Below are positions 46,794 through 55,466 of a stretch of DNA of 64,000 nucleotides, piece by piece. The stretch is from contig JAFRQR010000017.1 in assembly GCA_017428545.1 (NCBI GenBank), forward strand, positions 1-64,000. The letters are read 5' to 3'. Position 1 is the stretch's first letter. Every line of letters begins with the position of its first letter. This DNA comes from Clostridiales bacterium. GTDB taxonomy: Bacteria; Bacillota; Clostridia; Saccharofermentanales; Saccharofermentanaceae. The notes below the pieces were generated by a model. The model was not told the DNA's origin, did not search any database, and worked only from the letters and a program-made list of their open reading frames with translations. The position numbers were made by a program, and so were the translations under genes.

Positions 46794-47436
46794 AGCTCCA
46801 GGGAATGCGGGTTCACACCGAGTCCTAGTCGGAGAGCCGCCACTTGCAGATGCACAAGGCGAGGTTGGAAAAAACAGAAAGACCATAGGGTGGTCAGGAA
46901 ACGAAGATGGGACTGCCGTAGATCGAATCCAGTGAGGTTTGATGGCAAGCGAAATCGGAACCGTCAGAGCCATAGCAGAAAGAAGTGGAAAGCGGACAGC
47001 GATTGACGGTACGCGATGGCGGACACAAGTCGCAGGTCAGGTCAGAGACCATGGTTTCGGAAACGGATCGAGATCGTTACGGGCGGTCAGTTCGTAAAGG
47101 GACCAAAAGAAATGAAAGGATACGGGTCGTTGCCGAGTAGGTTATCGGGTCGGTTCGGAAAGGTGCAGTGGCACGGGGTCATTGCCAGTTGGAAGGATCG
47201 CTGAGGATAACGGAAGGAAGACCGCTGATACGACATCATTTCGGATCGGACCGGTTGGAAAGGTGCTTCTGATGAGGTATCGAGTAATTCTGGAAAGAGT
47301 GGGATCGGCAGGATCGGGAAGGTTCGCAGATAATATAGGGCGACCGAAGGATACGGATGGAAGGTTGGTTCGCTGGAGCTTTTATTTGTCCTCATTTTTC
47401 ACGTGCAACGGAGATCCGGCCGGGTCTCCGTTTTAC
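46794..47436 (+). ncRNA. Large structured noncoding RNA, about 640 nt, identity undetermined
   Basis: The region has no credible protein: all frames are Arg-rich with no ribosome site. It has a consensus promoter and a 3' intrinsic terminator. The first bases AGCTCCAG (46794-46801) pair with CTGGAGCT (47373-47380), closing a domain of about 587 bases. Internal hairpins include CGCC/GGCG with an inner TTG/CAA, GACCA/TGGTC, TGCC/GGCA, ACCGTCA/TGACGGT (46960-46966 with 47004-47010), TGGCA/TGCCA and GGTTCGC/GCGACC. The sequence is purine-rich with repeated GGAAA. RNase P, tmRNA, SRP and group II intron hallmarks are absent. Its size recalls OLE, ROOL or GOLLD, but I cannot assign it. Confidence 0.75.
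47407..47434 (+). terminator. Intrinsic terminator of the large noncoding RNA
   Basis: AACGGAGATCCGG / CCGGGTCTCCGTT forms a compact stem with a GGCC turn and one wobble, followed by TTTT. It lies nine bases before the hpt stop codon on the other strand. Confidence 0.8.
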
Positions 47437-47445
47437 TATGTTTTT

Positions 47446-47973
47446 TCAGTGTTCGAGTTCAGCAATGAACGGAAGGTTTCTGCCGTATTCTCCGGAATCC
47501 ATGCCGTAGCCGATCAGCCAGGAACGGTCGACCTCAAAGCCGTAGTATTTGACGGGTAGGTCGATAAGCTGGCGCTCCGGATTGTAAAGGAGCGTGCAGA
47601 CCTCGATAGAAGCGGGTTTTCTGGCTTCCAGGGTCTGAAGAAGATATGCCGTAGTAAGCCCTGTCCGGATGATATCTTCGACCACGATGACATGTTTTCC
47701 GGTGATATTGATGTCCACGTCCTTGGTGATGCGGACGATACCGGTGCTTTTGGTCATGTCCGGGATGTTTCCTATGGCGATCATGTCAAGCTGCAGCGGG
47801 AGATCGATGGCTCTTGCAAGGTCGGTAAAGAAAAAGAGTGACCCCTTTAAGACCCCGAGGATGACAAGTTCTTTTCCCTGATAATCCGAACTGATCTTTT
47901 TGCCGAGTTCATTTACGCGGGATAGGATCTTCTCGTTATCAAAGAGTATCTTTTTGTAGCGGATCTCATCCAT
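47446..47973 (-). CDS. hpt: Hypoxanthine phosphoribosyltransferase
   Basis: A 175-residue purine-salvage enzyme that makes IMP or GMP from hypoxanthine or guanine and PRPP. The PRPP-binding motif is VIVVEDIIRTGLTT (residues about 95-108), a VLKGS loop lies near 38-42, and a closing YGMDSGEYGRNLPF matches the family. It starts three bases after the kinase-like gene, so they form one operon, and it ends facing the large RNA. Length is typical. Confidence 0.95.
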   Translation of the reverse strand: MDEIRYKKILFDNEKILSRVNELGKKISSDYQGKELVILGVLKGSLFFFTDLARAIDLPLQLDMIAIGNIPDMTKSTGIVRITKDVDINITGKHVIVVEDIIRTGLTTAYLLQTLEARKPASIEVCTLLYNPERQLIDLPVKYYGFEVDRSWLIGYGMDSGEYGRNLPFIAELEH

Positions 47974-47976
47974 ATA

Positions 47977-48936
47977 TTATTTCTCCTGTCCGTTTCCCGG
48001 ATCCGGTGAACCGAAGGCTTTCAGACGCTCGGCCAGTTCAAGGAAGTCTTTTTTGTAGACGATCTTGATGGAGATGCCGGGGTAGAGTTCTTTTACTTTC
48101 TTAAGCTTCCTATTCTTCTTGGTGACGTACTTTTGGTTCATCGTGGTAAGTTCCAGGTAAGTATCAAAACGCGTCAGATAGAAGTCCGGACTAAATGCCA
48201 AAGTGACGTTACCTTCGCTGTCCCATTCGACCGGGAAGGTCTTCGGCTCATATTTCCAGTCGATGTGATACATGTCGAGGATCTTGGCAAACTCGGCCTC
48301 AGAAGGATTTTTAAATACCGGCCGGTCTGTCTGATGATCGATCGCGCCTTCGGTCTTGGTCTCGGAAGAGATACGGATCCGAAGTTCATGCTCGTGAAAA
48401 GCGGCCAGGATCGCGGCGACGCATTCATCGACAGACATAAAGGATGTGTTCAGGACCAGATGGTAAAGAGAAACATCCGTGGAATCTTTCCCGAATACGT
48501 GAGATACGAAGCGTTTGTGCTTCCTGTCCGTGGAAGAAAGAAGTTCGGAAGCCGCCGTTTCGGAAAGATGGAACTGCTTTTGCACGCGGGAAAGCCGGAC
48601 ATCGTCAGAAGCGACGATGCGTACATGGATGGCCTTATCCGAGGCGGAGAAAAGAAGCTGGGAACCGAACCCGAGCAGTACGGCGGAGCTTTCTTCGGCC
48701 ATGGAAAGAAGAGATTCCGATAAGGTATCTTTAAAAGTCTTTCCGTCCTTATACTCGGAAAGGTAGAATTTCGCACTTTCACCCAGTCTCGTGCGCTGGT
48801 CCGGACGGATATCCGGGAAAAAGCGCTCCATGAGAAGGTCACGGGTGATCAGGTCCCAGCCGAGCTTGCTGCTCAGGGCCTTGGCGACCTCGTCACCTAA
48901 ACTTCCCATCTGTCTTGAGATCGTGATGATCGACAT
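47977..48936 (-). CDS. Cytidylate-kinase-like protein fused to a PD-(D/E)XK-like domain
   Basis: A 319-residue two-domain protein. Residues 1-180 resemble the cytidylate-kinase-like family (ITISRQMGSLGDEVAKAL in place of a strict P-loop, and ITRDLLME). Residues about 205-305 look like a restriction-endonuclase-type fold: FSPDFYL with D251, then DTYLELTT with E262, followed by a Lys-rich helix and SIKIVYKKDF. The lysine expected two residues after the Glu is Thr, so nuclease activity is doubtful. It lies between a small membrane protein gene and hpt, with gaps of 17 and 3 bases. The function is unknown; the C-terminal fold is judged by eye. Confidence 0.65.
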   Translation of the reverse strand: MSIITISRQMGSLGDEVAKALSSKLGWDLITRDLLMERFFPDIRPDQRTRLGESAKFYLSEYKDGKTFKDTLSESLLSMAEESSAVLLGFGSQLLFSASDKAIHVRIVASDDVRLSRVQKQFHLSETAASELLSSTDRKHKRFVSHVFGKDSTDVSLYHLVLNTSFMSVDECVAAILAAFHEHELRIRISSETKTEGAIDHQTDRPVFKNPSEAEFAKILDMYHIDWKYEPKTFPVEWDSEGNVTLAFSPDFYLTRFDTYLELTTMNQKYVTKKNRKLKKVKELYPGISIKIVYKKDFLELAERLKAFGSPDPGNGQEK

Positions 48937-48953
48937 GCGAAAAGCGTCTCCTT

Positions 48954-49334
48954 TCAGTTCTTGCGGCGGGTCAGTTTGCCGAACTGGTTGATTTCGTACT
49001 TCGCGGCAAATGCCGGGTTGATGGCGGCGATCTCTTCGTAAGATGCGCGGCCGTTGTTTACATAGTTATATGCAACGATCGGATTGGTATGGATCTGCTT
49101 TTCAAAGTCCTTTTTGGCAATGGATGCGCCGATCTTCTTTCCCAGGAAGAAGTAGAAGAATATTGAAAGCGCGATAAGCAGGAATCCGAGAGGGACCATA
49201 AGGATGCCGAATTTGACGGTCAAGAAGAAACAGACGATCGCTCCGAGGCCCAGAACGTAGGCGATCAGATCCATAAGGATCGCAAAGAAAGTTGCCTTGT
49301 TGGAGTATTCAAAAGAAGTGTAGATAAAGATCAT
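48954..49334 (-). CDS. Small membrane protein, unknown function
   Basis: A 126-residue protein with two adjacent membrane helices (about residues 15-40 and 45-68) and a basic cytoplasmic C-terminal half ending LTRRKN. I do not recognise a family. The start ATG (MIFIYTS) follows GGAGG by seven bases; an upstream ATG adds 20 residues without a site. It is first in the unit with the kinase-like protein and hpt. The soluble half (YNYVNNGRASYEEIAAINPAF) may be a small helical domain. Confidence 0.6.
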   Translation of the reverse strand: MIFIYTSFEYSNKATFFAILMDLIAYVLGLGAIVCFFLTVKFGILMVPLGFLLIALSIFFYFFLGKKIGASIAKKDFEKQIHTNPIVAYNYVNNGRASYEEIAAINPAFAAKYEINQFGKLTRRKN

Positions 49335-49475
49335 AAAAATACCTCCATGGACTACTGTTTTCATTTTATCACAACGCATACTTATAGATAGCAAAAGGAA
49401 TTGAAATAGTTTTGCTTATGTGCGAAAATTCATCATGAGATTGCGGGGATGACCGTAAGAGGAAAGGGAAAGAAT

Positions 49476-49919
49476 ATGCTTAGTTACTATTTTGTTTATG
49501 GCGTTAGATCGTTTAAAAAAGTTTACGGACCGAAAGGCCAGGCTCAGGCTTGTCCGTTTTGCCACAAGGTCTATCAGGAAACATACGTAAAGTTCAGAAA
49601 GTACGGACATCTCGATTATATCCCGCTGATCCCTCTGGGTTCTGATCTTTATCACTTCTGCCCGGTGTGCTTTTACGGCGATAAGTTCGACAAGCAGGGA
49701 AAGAAAGAAGCGAAGGCGGTCATCAAGGATCAGACCCCTGCTACGACAAACCTGATCCCGCGCGGAATTCATCACGTTTCTGCAAAGACATGGGACCTGG
49801 TTTTACAGGATCAGACAACAAATGAAGTAATTCCGATCAAAACCGGCATTAATAAGAGTGAATACAAGAAGCTTAAGAAAGACAGGTTTTATAAAAAAAT
49901 AGATGAGATCGATGCATAA
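49476..49919 (+). CDS. Zinc-ribbon protein, unknown function
   Basis: A 147-residue protein with two CxxC pairs, C26/C29 (CPFC) and C62/C65 (CPVC). They frame a 32-residue loop with YIPLIPLG, and this is probably one zinc ribbon. A Lys-rich helical C-terminus follows. Similar small proteins occur in Lachnospiraceae-type genomes, but I cannot name the family. The ATG at 49476 follows AGGAAAGGGAAAG; earlier starts lack a site. The 3' end overlaps the serine hydrolase gene. Confidence 0.65.
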   Translation: MLSYYFVYGVRSFKKVYGPKGQAQACPFCHKVYQETYVKFRKYGHLDYIPLIPLGSDLYHFCPVCFYGDKFDKQGKKEAKAVIKDQTPATTNLIPRGIHHVSAKTWDLVLQDQTTNEVIPIKTGINKSEYKKLKKDRFYKKIDEIDA

Positions 49920-51171
49920 TACATATTCAACACTGAAAAAGATCCTTTCGGGTATTCTGGCATTGTCGGTCGTTCTTGCCTGCGCTTGCGGCAAAAGCGA
50001 TAAATCGGAAACCCAAAGAAAGACCAGAGCAAAAAAGACAGAAGAAGTTATTTCGGATGCTTCGGAAAAAGAAACAGAGAAGGAGTCTGAGACGGATTCC
50101 GGGTCTGATAAAGAAGAGCCGGCGGCGACAGAAACATCTCCGAGTTCTTTTGACGCAGATCAAGCCAAATCTTATATGAGTTCTGTCGATTTTGACGGAG
50201 TCGTCCTCGTGGCGGAAGGTGACCAGATCGTCTGGACATATGCTTCCGGATATGCGGACCGGAAAAACAAGACACCGAACACCATGGATACGGTATTCGA
50301 GTTCGGCTCTATTACCAAGCAGTTTACGGCTGTGGCCATCATGCAGCTCGAGGAACAGGGACTTCTTTCCACGGATGACAAGCTCGATAAGTACATCCCG
50401 GAATATAAGTATGCCGATCAGATCACGATCCACCAGCTCCTCAACATGACATCCGGAATTTCGGACTATCTTTTCAACGGTATGCTGGGTTTCTCGTTCG
50501 ATGATTTTGATAACATGACGGTGGAGATGCTTTTGGATTTTGAAAATACCATGACGAAGCTCGTGACGACACCGCTTTCTAAAGATGAGTTTGTCACCAA
50601 GATCTCCGAATATCCATTGGATTTTACGCCCGGTACGCAGAATGAGTATTCGAATTCGAATTACTACCTGCTCGGCATCATTATCGAAAAACTAAGCGGA
50701 ATGTCCTATGACGAGTACGTCCGTAAAAACATCCTCGAACCACTCGGCCTCAAGGATCTTTATCCGGATATCGACCATCTGACATCCAACGGCCGCACGG
50801 ATCTTTTCATCAAGTCCTTCGATCTTCCGCATCAGGATGCGACTATCAGCTATGCGGTCGGCGTCATGACGGGAACGGCGGAAGGCCTTCTCGAGTGGGA
50901 AAAGAAAGTCATGGACAAAGCACTCCTTTCTTCGCAAAGCTGGGATAAGATCTTAGATGGTGGTGCTTTTGGATACGGATACGGCTGGTATATCGAAAAC
51001 GGCTATATCGAGCATTCCGGTATGACGCTCGGCTATAACACCAATGTGCGGGTGGCATCGGAATCCGGAAGAGTCATCATCGTACTCTCGAATATCCAGC
51101 TGCTCGAAGGAAGCGATAAAAAACCGATGTCTTCCGAGATCTGTGATGAGCTCTGGAATTACTACGGCTGA
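49903..51171 (+). CDS. Beta-lactamase-family (class C-like) serine hydrolase, lipoprotein
   Basis: A 422-residue exported serine hydrolase. The signal segment ends with a lipobox-like VLAC at the Cys near residue 27, followed by a Lys/Glu/Ser-rich spacer (about 30-80). The hydrolase domain has the SITK nucleophile motif (SxxK) in FEFGSITKQFTA and the YSN motif in EYSNSNYYLLG. A typical HSG element appears as EHSGMTLG near the end. Penicillin-binding-like esterase or peptidase roles are usual, and beta-lactam hydrolysis is not implied. The start could instead be the ATG nine bases later; neither has a strong site. Confidence 0.88.
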   Translation: MRSMHNTYSTLKKILSGILALSVVLACACGKSDKSETQRKTRAKKTEEVISDASEKETEKESETDSGSDKEEPAATETSPSSFDADQAKSYMSSVDFDGVVLVAEGDQIVWTYASGYADRKNKTPNTMDTVFEFGSITKQFTAVAIMQLEEQGLLSTDDKLDKYIPEYKYADQITIHQLLNMTSGISDYLFNGMLGFSFDDFDNMTVEMLLDFENTMTKLVTTPLSKDEFVTKISEYPLDFTPGTQNEYSNSNYYLLGIIIEKLSGMSYDEYVRKNILEPLGLKDLYPDIDHLTSNGRTDLFIKSFDLPHQDATISYAVGVMTGTAEGLLEWEKKVMDKALLSSQSWDKILDGGAFGYGYGWYIENGYIEHSGMTLGYNTNVRVASESGRVIIVLSNIQLLEGSDKKPMSSEICDELWNYYG

Positions 51172-51200
51172 TATTATGCGGAAAGCCTTTGGGAGATAGT

Positions 51201-51683
51201 ATGAAGAAAGAAAACAAGACCAATGCCATGCGCATCCTGGATAAAGAGAAGATCCCGTATGAGCCTTTCTACTACGACTGCGAGGAGTTCATCGACGGCG
51301 TTCATATTGCCGATATGCTCGGCCAGCCGTATGAAAGCTCTTTTAAGACACTCGTCATGCAAGGAAAATCAAAGAATTACTTTGTCTTTGTGATCCCGAT
51401 CGCCGAGGAAGTCGATATGAAAAAAGCGGCCAAAGCCGTAGGGGAGAAGAATCTGGAGATGGTCCATGTGAAGGACATCATGGCTGTTACGGGCTATATC
51501 CGCGGCGGCGTGACCTCGATCGGCATGAAGAAAAAGTATCCGACCGTGATCGATGAGACTGCGCAGCTTTTCGATACGATCATCGTAAGCGGAGGTATGC
51601 TCGGCACGCAGATCCATCTGGCGCCGGATGATCTTCTGAAAGCAGTATCGGGCCAATTCGCCGATATTACTCTGGCGCACTGA
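51201..51683 (+). CDS. ybaK: YbaK/EbsC-type aminoacyl-tRNA deacylase
   Basis: A 160-residue enzyme that hydrolyses mischarged Cys-tRNA-Pro, acting in trans with ProRS. The family features are MRILDKEKIPYE at the N-terminus, SSFKTLVMQG with the catalytic Lys, YIRGGVTSIGMKKKYP, and DTIIVSGGMLGTQIHLAPDDL. ATG at 51201 follows GGGAGA; a TTG 12 bases earlier is less likely. It stands downstream of the serine hydrolase, convergent with the ABC exporter. This complements the editing domain seen in proS at 5.9 kb. Confidence 0.92.
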   Translation: MKKENKTNAMRILDKEKIPYEPFYYDCEEFIDGVHIADMLGQPYESSFKTLVMQGKSKNYFVFVIPIAEEVDMKKAAKAVGEKNLEMVHVKDIMAVTGYIRGGVTSIGMKKKYPTVIDETAQLFDTIIVSGGMLGTQIHLAPDDLLKAVSGQFADITLAH

Positions 51684-51704
51684 TCCCGATACTTAAAAGT
51701 TCTA

Positions 51705-53444
51705 TTATTCTGCTGTGTGATAAAGACGGGCATATGCTCCGTCTTTTTTCAGGAGCTCTTCGTGGGTGCCTTCTTCCTCGATGCCGTTCTCGGAAAGCAC
51801 CAGGATCCGCTTGGCATTCTGGATAGTGGACAGACGATGGGCAATGACGAGCGTGGTGCGGTCTTTGGCCAGTTCCTCAAGAGAATCCTGAATGACGCGC
51901 TCACTTTCGTTATCCAAAGAAGAGGTCGCTTCGTCAAAGATCAGGATCGGCGGGTTCTTAAGGAAGACTCTGGCGATCGAAAGACGCTGCTTCTGGCCGC
52001 CGCTTAACTTGATGCCCCTTTGTCCGATGTCCGTGTCATATCCGTTTGGAAGCTCCATGATGAAATCATGTGCGTTTGCACGTTTGGCAGCATCGACGAC
52101 CTCGTCAAAAGTAGCTTCCGGGCGGCCGTAACGGATGTTTTCCAGGACCGTTCCCGCAAACAGATACACATCCTGCTGGACGATACCGATCTGCTTTCTT
52201 AAAGATCTCTGGGTCACCGAATTGATGTTGATATTATCGATCGTGATCTCGCCTTCGCTCGGCTCATAGAACCTAGGGATCAGGCTGCAGATCGTGGTCT
52301 TACCGACACCGGAGTGGCCTACGAGCGCAACATACTCGCCCGCTTCGATGTGAAGATCAAGGTGGGAAAAGACCGTCGCCTCTTTCGTCGGGTTGCTTCC
52401 GTAAGAGAAGGTGACGTTTCGGAAATCGATGTTGCCCTTGACGTTTGTCATCTCCGTCGCATCCGGAGAATCCTCGATATCCGGCTCGATGCAGATCATT
52501 TCATAGAAACGCTCAAATCCGGACATGCCGTTTTGGAACTGCTCGGTAAAGCTGACGAGCTTTCGGATCGGCTCGGTGAAGTTGTTTACGTAGAGAAGAA
52601 ACGCGATCAGATCCTGAAGCGTCAGAGCGTCTTTTCCGATCATGAGAGAGCCGACCGTTGCGACGACGATCGTGATCAGTCCGGTAGTTCCCCACAAAAC
52701 GGCGTGATAGATCGCCATATAGCGGTAGTTATCCTTCTTGCTCATGAGGAACATGTCATTGCCTTCCGTGAACTTATGGATCTCCATGTCTTCCCCGGTA
52801 AAGGACTTGACGACACGGATGCCCGAGAGGCTGTCCTCCATGCGTGTGTTGATCTCGGCGATCTTTTCACGGTTCTTTTTGAACGTTCTTTTCATCTTTT
52901 TATTAAGGATAGAAGCGAAGACGATCATGAACGGGACCGGAACCAGCGCAACAAGGGCCAGCGGGACATTGATCATACAGAGGATGACCAGGGATCCGAC
53001 CAGCTTAATGGCGGAGATCATGAGGTCCTCAGGCCCGTGGTGATAAAGCTCCGTGATCTCGAAAAGATCATTGGTCACGCGCGACATCAAAGATCCGACC
53101 TTCTGGTCGTCGTAGAAACGGAAGGACAGCTTCTGATAATGCGTGAAAAGCTCATTTCTCAGATCATATTCCATCCTGGCGCCGACCATGTGGCCGACGT
53201 AGGCAATGAAGTAATTACAGCCGAACTCGATGGCGAGAAGCCCCAGCATGATGAGAAACAGGTTCAGGATCGTCTGCGATGCATTGGTAAAGCCTTCTGC
53301 CAGAACGGTGCCCGTGATGTACCGGATGATAAGAGGGATGATAAGGGATGTTGCGGCCCCGATCAGTGCGAAGCACATGTCGGCGATAAACCCTTTGAGA
53401 TAGGGCCGGTAATACGATAAGAACTTGCGCCATTTTTCGTTCAT
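51705..53444 (-). CDS. ABC exporter, fused permease and ATPase (half-transporter)
   Basis: A 579-residue half-transporter of the MsbA/Sav1866 type. Six membrane helices fill residues 15-310. The nucleotide-binding domain then shows Walker A GHSGVGKTT, Q-loop, the signature KLSGGQKQR, Walker B LIFDEATSSLD and the switch His in VIAHRLST. It likely works as a homodimer. The start MNEKWRKF is chosen because AAAGGAAG lies eight bases upstream; the longer frame upstream is non-conserved. It is a single gene, so the substrate (lipid, peptide or drug) cannot be inferred. Confidence 0.93.
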   Translation of the reverse strand: MNEKWRKFLSYYRPYLKGFIADMCFALIGAATSLIIPLIIRYITGTVLAEGFTNASQTILNLFLIMLGLLAIEFGCNYFIAYVGHMVGARMEYDLRNELFTHYQKLSFRFYDDQKVGSLMSRVTNDLFEITELYHHGPEDLMISAIKLVGSLVILCMINVPLALVALVPVPFMIVFASILNKKMKRTFKKNREKIAEINTRMEDSLSGIRVVKSFTGEDMEIHKFTEGNDMFLMSKKDNYRYMAIYHAVLWGTTGLITIVVATVGSLMIGKDALTLQDLIAFLLYVNNFTEPIRKLVSFTEQFQNGMSGFERFYEMICIEPDIEDSPDATEMTNVKGNIDFRNVTFSYGSNPTKEATVFSHLDLHIEAGEYVALVGHSGVGKTTICSLIPRFYEPSEGEITIDNININSVTQRSLRKQIGIVQQDVYLFAGTVLENIRYGRPEATFDEVVDAAKRANAHDFIMELPNGYDTDIGQRGIKLSGGQKQRLSIARVFLKNPPILIFDEATSSLDNESERVIQDSLEELAKDRTTLVIAHRLSTIQNAKRILVLSENGIEEEGTHEELLKKDGAYARLYHTAE

Positions 53445-53584
53445 GAGACCGCTTCCTTTCATGTCATTTCCGGTTCCCGGATCCGATAATTTTAGAGGTA
53501 TTCTAGCAGATTTAGAATTGACTTTCCAGCAATTAGTAAGCAATAATAATAGCGGTATAAAATCTTATGTTAGAGGTGACTGAT

Positions 53585-54694
53585 ATGGCTTCTGAAAAAG
53601 TGCTTTTCGACACGACAAAAGACGGTAAAGACGTAGCTGAATTCGTTATTACACGCCCGAACGGGGAGAGCTTCTCCGTCATTGAATACGGTGCGGCGAT
53701 CCATACACTGAAAGTATTTGATAAGGAAGGAAAACTCGACGATGTCATGCTCGGTTTTGACACGATCGAGGGGTATCTGGGATCCGGCTCCGGCCACGGT
53801 TCCATCATCGGCCGTACGGCAAACCGCATCAAGGGTGGTGCTTTTACCATTGACGGCGTAGATTATCAGCTTCCGAAAAATGAAGGTGAGAACAACCTTC
53901 ACGGCGGACCCGGAAACTTCCAGAACAGTTTTTGGACCGGTAAAATCGTTTCCAAAGAGGATGCACAGGCTTTTATCGATGAACTGAAGATCAAAAACGA
54001 CTGGACGGTCGAGACGGAGGGCGTTTTGCTTTCGTTCCTTCTGGCGGACGGCGTCTGCGGTGTTCCGGGCAACATGGACATGAAAGTCCTCTACACCTGG
54101 GCAACCGACGGAACTCTCATCATTACTTACCGTGCGGTCTCCGATAAGAAGACGATCTTTGCGCCGACGAACCATTCTTACTTTAATATCGACGGCCAGG
54201 CGGCCGGAAGGATCGGCGAGCAGCTGCTGTGGATCGATTCCGAGCAGGTGACAGAGAAGGATATGGACAATGTCCCGAACGGTAAGTATATCGACGTTGC
54301 CGGTACCGAGTTCGATTTCAGGACTCCTTGTGCAACGGAAAAGGTCCTTGTAAAGACTTCTTCCAACCCGCAGCTCAACTGCAGTAAGGGCGCGGACTCT
54401 AACTATGTACTCAAGACCACGCAGGATCAGGTTTCTCTGGTCGCTTCCGTGGAATCTCTGAAGTCCGGAAGAAAGATGGAAGTTCTTACAAACTTCCCGG
54501 GCGTACAGCTCTACTGTGCCTGCAACCTTGACGAAGACGGAAAGGGCGGCGTCCACTATCATCCTTACGAAGCGATCTGCCTGGAGACGCAGATGTTCCC
54601 GGATGCGATCCATCATGAGAATTTCGCATCGGCTGTCATCGACAAAGATGAAGTCAAGGGCTTCCTTTGCGGCTATCGTTTCTCGGTAAAGTGA
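53585..54694 (+). CDS. galM: Aldose 1-epimerase (galactose mutarotase)
   Basis: A 369-residue enzyme interconverting alpha and beta anomers of glucose or galactose. The catalytic His are in NNLHGGP (first) and NHSYFNI (second), and the Glu is in the C-terminal YEAICLETQMFPDA. Usual length is about 340, so slight insertions are present. No signal peptide is seen, so the enzyme is cytoplasmic. GAGGTGACTG precedes the ATG. It lies 13 bases before azlC; no gal genes are adjacent. Confidence 0.93.
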   Translation: MASEKVLFDTTKDGKDVAEFVITRPNGESFSVIEYGAAIHTLKVFDKEGKLDDVMLGFDTIEGYLGSGSGHGSIIGRTANRIKGGAFTIDGVDYQLPKNEGENNLHGGPGNFQNSFWTGKIVSKEDAQAFIDELKIKNDWTVETEGVLLSFLLADGVCGVPGNMDMKVLYTWATDGTLIITYRAVSDKKTIFAPTNHSYFNIDGQAAGRIGEQLLWIDSEQVTEKDMDNVPNGKYIDVAGTEFDFRTPCATEKVLVKTSSNPQLNCSKGADSNYVLKTTQDQVSLVASVESLKSGRKMEVLTNFPGVQLYCACNLDEDGKGGVHYHPYEAICLETQMFPDAIHHENFASAVIDKDEVKGFLCGYRFSVK

Positions 54695-54707
54695 GGATCG
54701 GTCTTTC

Positions 54708-55466
54708 GTGAGTTCAAAAAAACTGTATTTTCGCGGTATTAAGGACGGGTTCCCGATATGTCTCGGGTACCTGTCCGTTTCCTTTGCCTTCGGTATCTAT
54801 GCCGTAGGTGCGGGCCTTTCTGTCTGGCAGACGATCCTGGTCTCCGTGGCGAATGTCACGTCCGCCGGACAGCTGGCAGGCGTTCCGATCATCGTCGGAA
54901 GTCTTCCGCTTATCGAGATGGTGCTGACGCAGTTTGTCATCAATCTGCGTTACTCGCTTATGTCCGTTTCACTTTCGCAGAAACTGAGCCCTCGTGTAAA
55001 GCTCCTACATCGTTTGGCGATCGCTTTCGGCGTGACTGATGAGATCTTTGCGGTCTCCATAAGCCAGAAGGGTGACGTCGAAACGTCATACATGATGGGC
55101 CTGATCACGACGCCTTTCTGGGGCTGGACGATCGGTACGGCACTCGGCGCGCTGGCGGGAGATATCCTGCCGGAAATGGTGGTCTCGGCTTTGGGGATCG
55201 CTCTTTATGCGATGTTTGTTGCCATCGTTATTCCGCCATCGAAAAAGAACCATTCCGTGGCATTTTGCTGTCTTCTGGCAATTGCTCTTTCCTGCGCCTT
55301 CCGGTATCTGCCTGTTCTCAAGGATGTATCGGCGGGGATCGCGATCATCATCTGCGCCCTGGTATCCGGTCTTCTTTTTGCCTGGATCGCTCCGATCCCG
55401 GATGAGGAGAAGAAGGACGGCCCGAATGATAGCGCTTCCGATGAAGGAAAGGCGGTGGCCACATGA
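54708..55466 (+). CDS. azlC: AzlC-family branched-chain amino acid exporter subunit
   Basis: A 252-residue membrane protein with about six helices, the large subunit of the AzlCD (LIV-E family) exporter. Family signs are the N-terminal RGIKDGFPICLGYLSVSFAFGI and LTQFVINLRYSLMSVSLS. The C-terminus is charged (PDEEKKDGPND). It starts with GTG after GAGGATCGG. The 3' end overlaps azlD by 4 bases, so the subunits are made together. Confidence 0.92.
   Translation: MSSKKLYFRGIKDGFPICLGYLSVSFAFGIYAVGAGLSVWQTILVSVANVTSAGQLAGVPIIVGSLPLIEMVLTQFVINLRYSLMSVSLSQKLSPRVKLLHRLAIAFGVTDEIFAVSISQKGDVETSYMMGLITTPFWGWTIGTALGALAGDILPEMVVSALGIALYAMFVAIVIPPSKKNHSVAFCCLLAIALSCAFRYLPVLKDVSAGIAIIICALVSGLLFAWIAPIPDEEKKDGPNDSASDEGKAVAT

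Noticed and set aside
46770-47006. 78-codon Arg-rich frame at the start of the large RNA region
   Set aside because: It starts inside the promoter before the expected transcription start, lacks a ribosome site, and the Arg/Trp/Cys-rich peptide is what purine-rich structured RNA yields by chance.
46794-47436. RNase P RNA, tmRNA or group II intron
   Set aside because: The conserved GAGGAAAGTCC-type core and ACAGA end of RNase P, the tRNA-like ends and resume frame of tmRNA, and a domain V hairpin are all absent.
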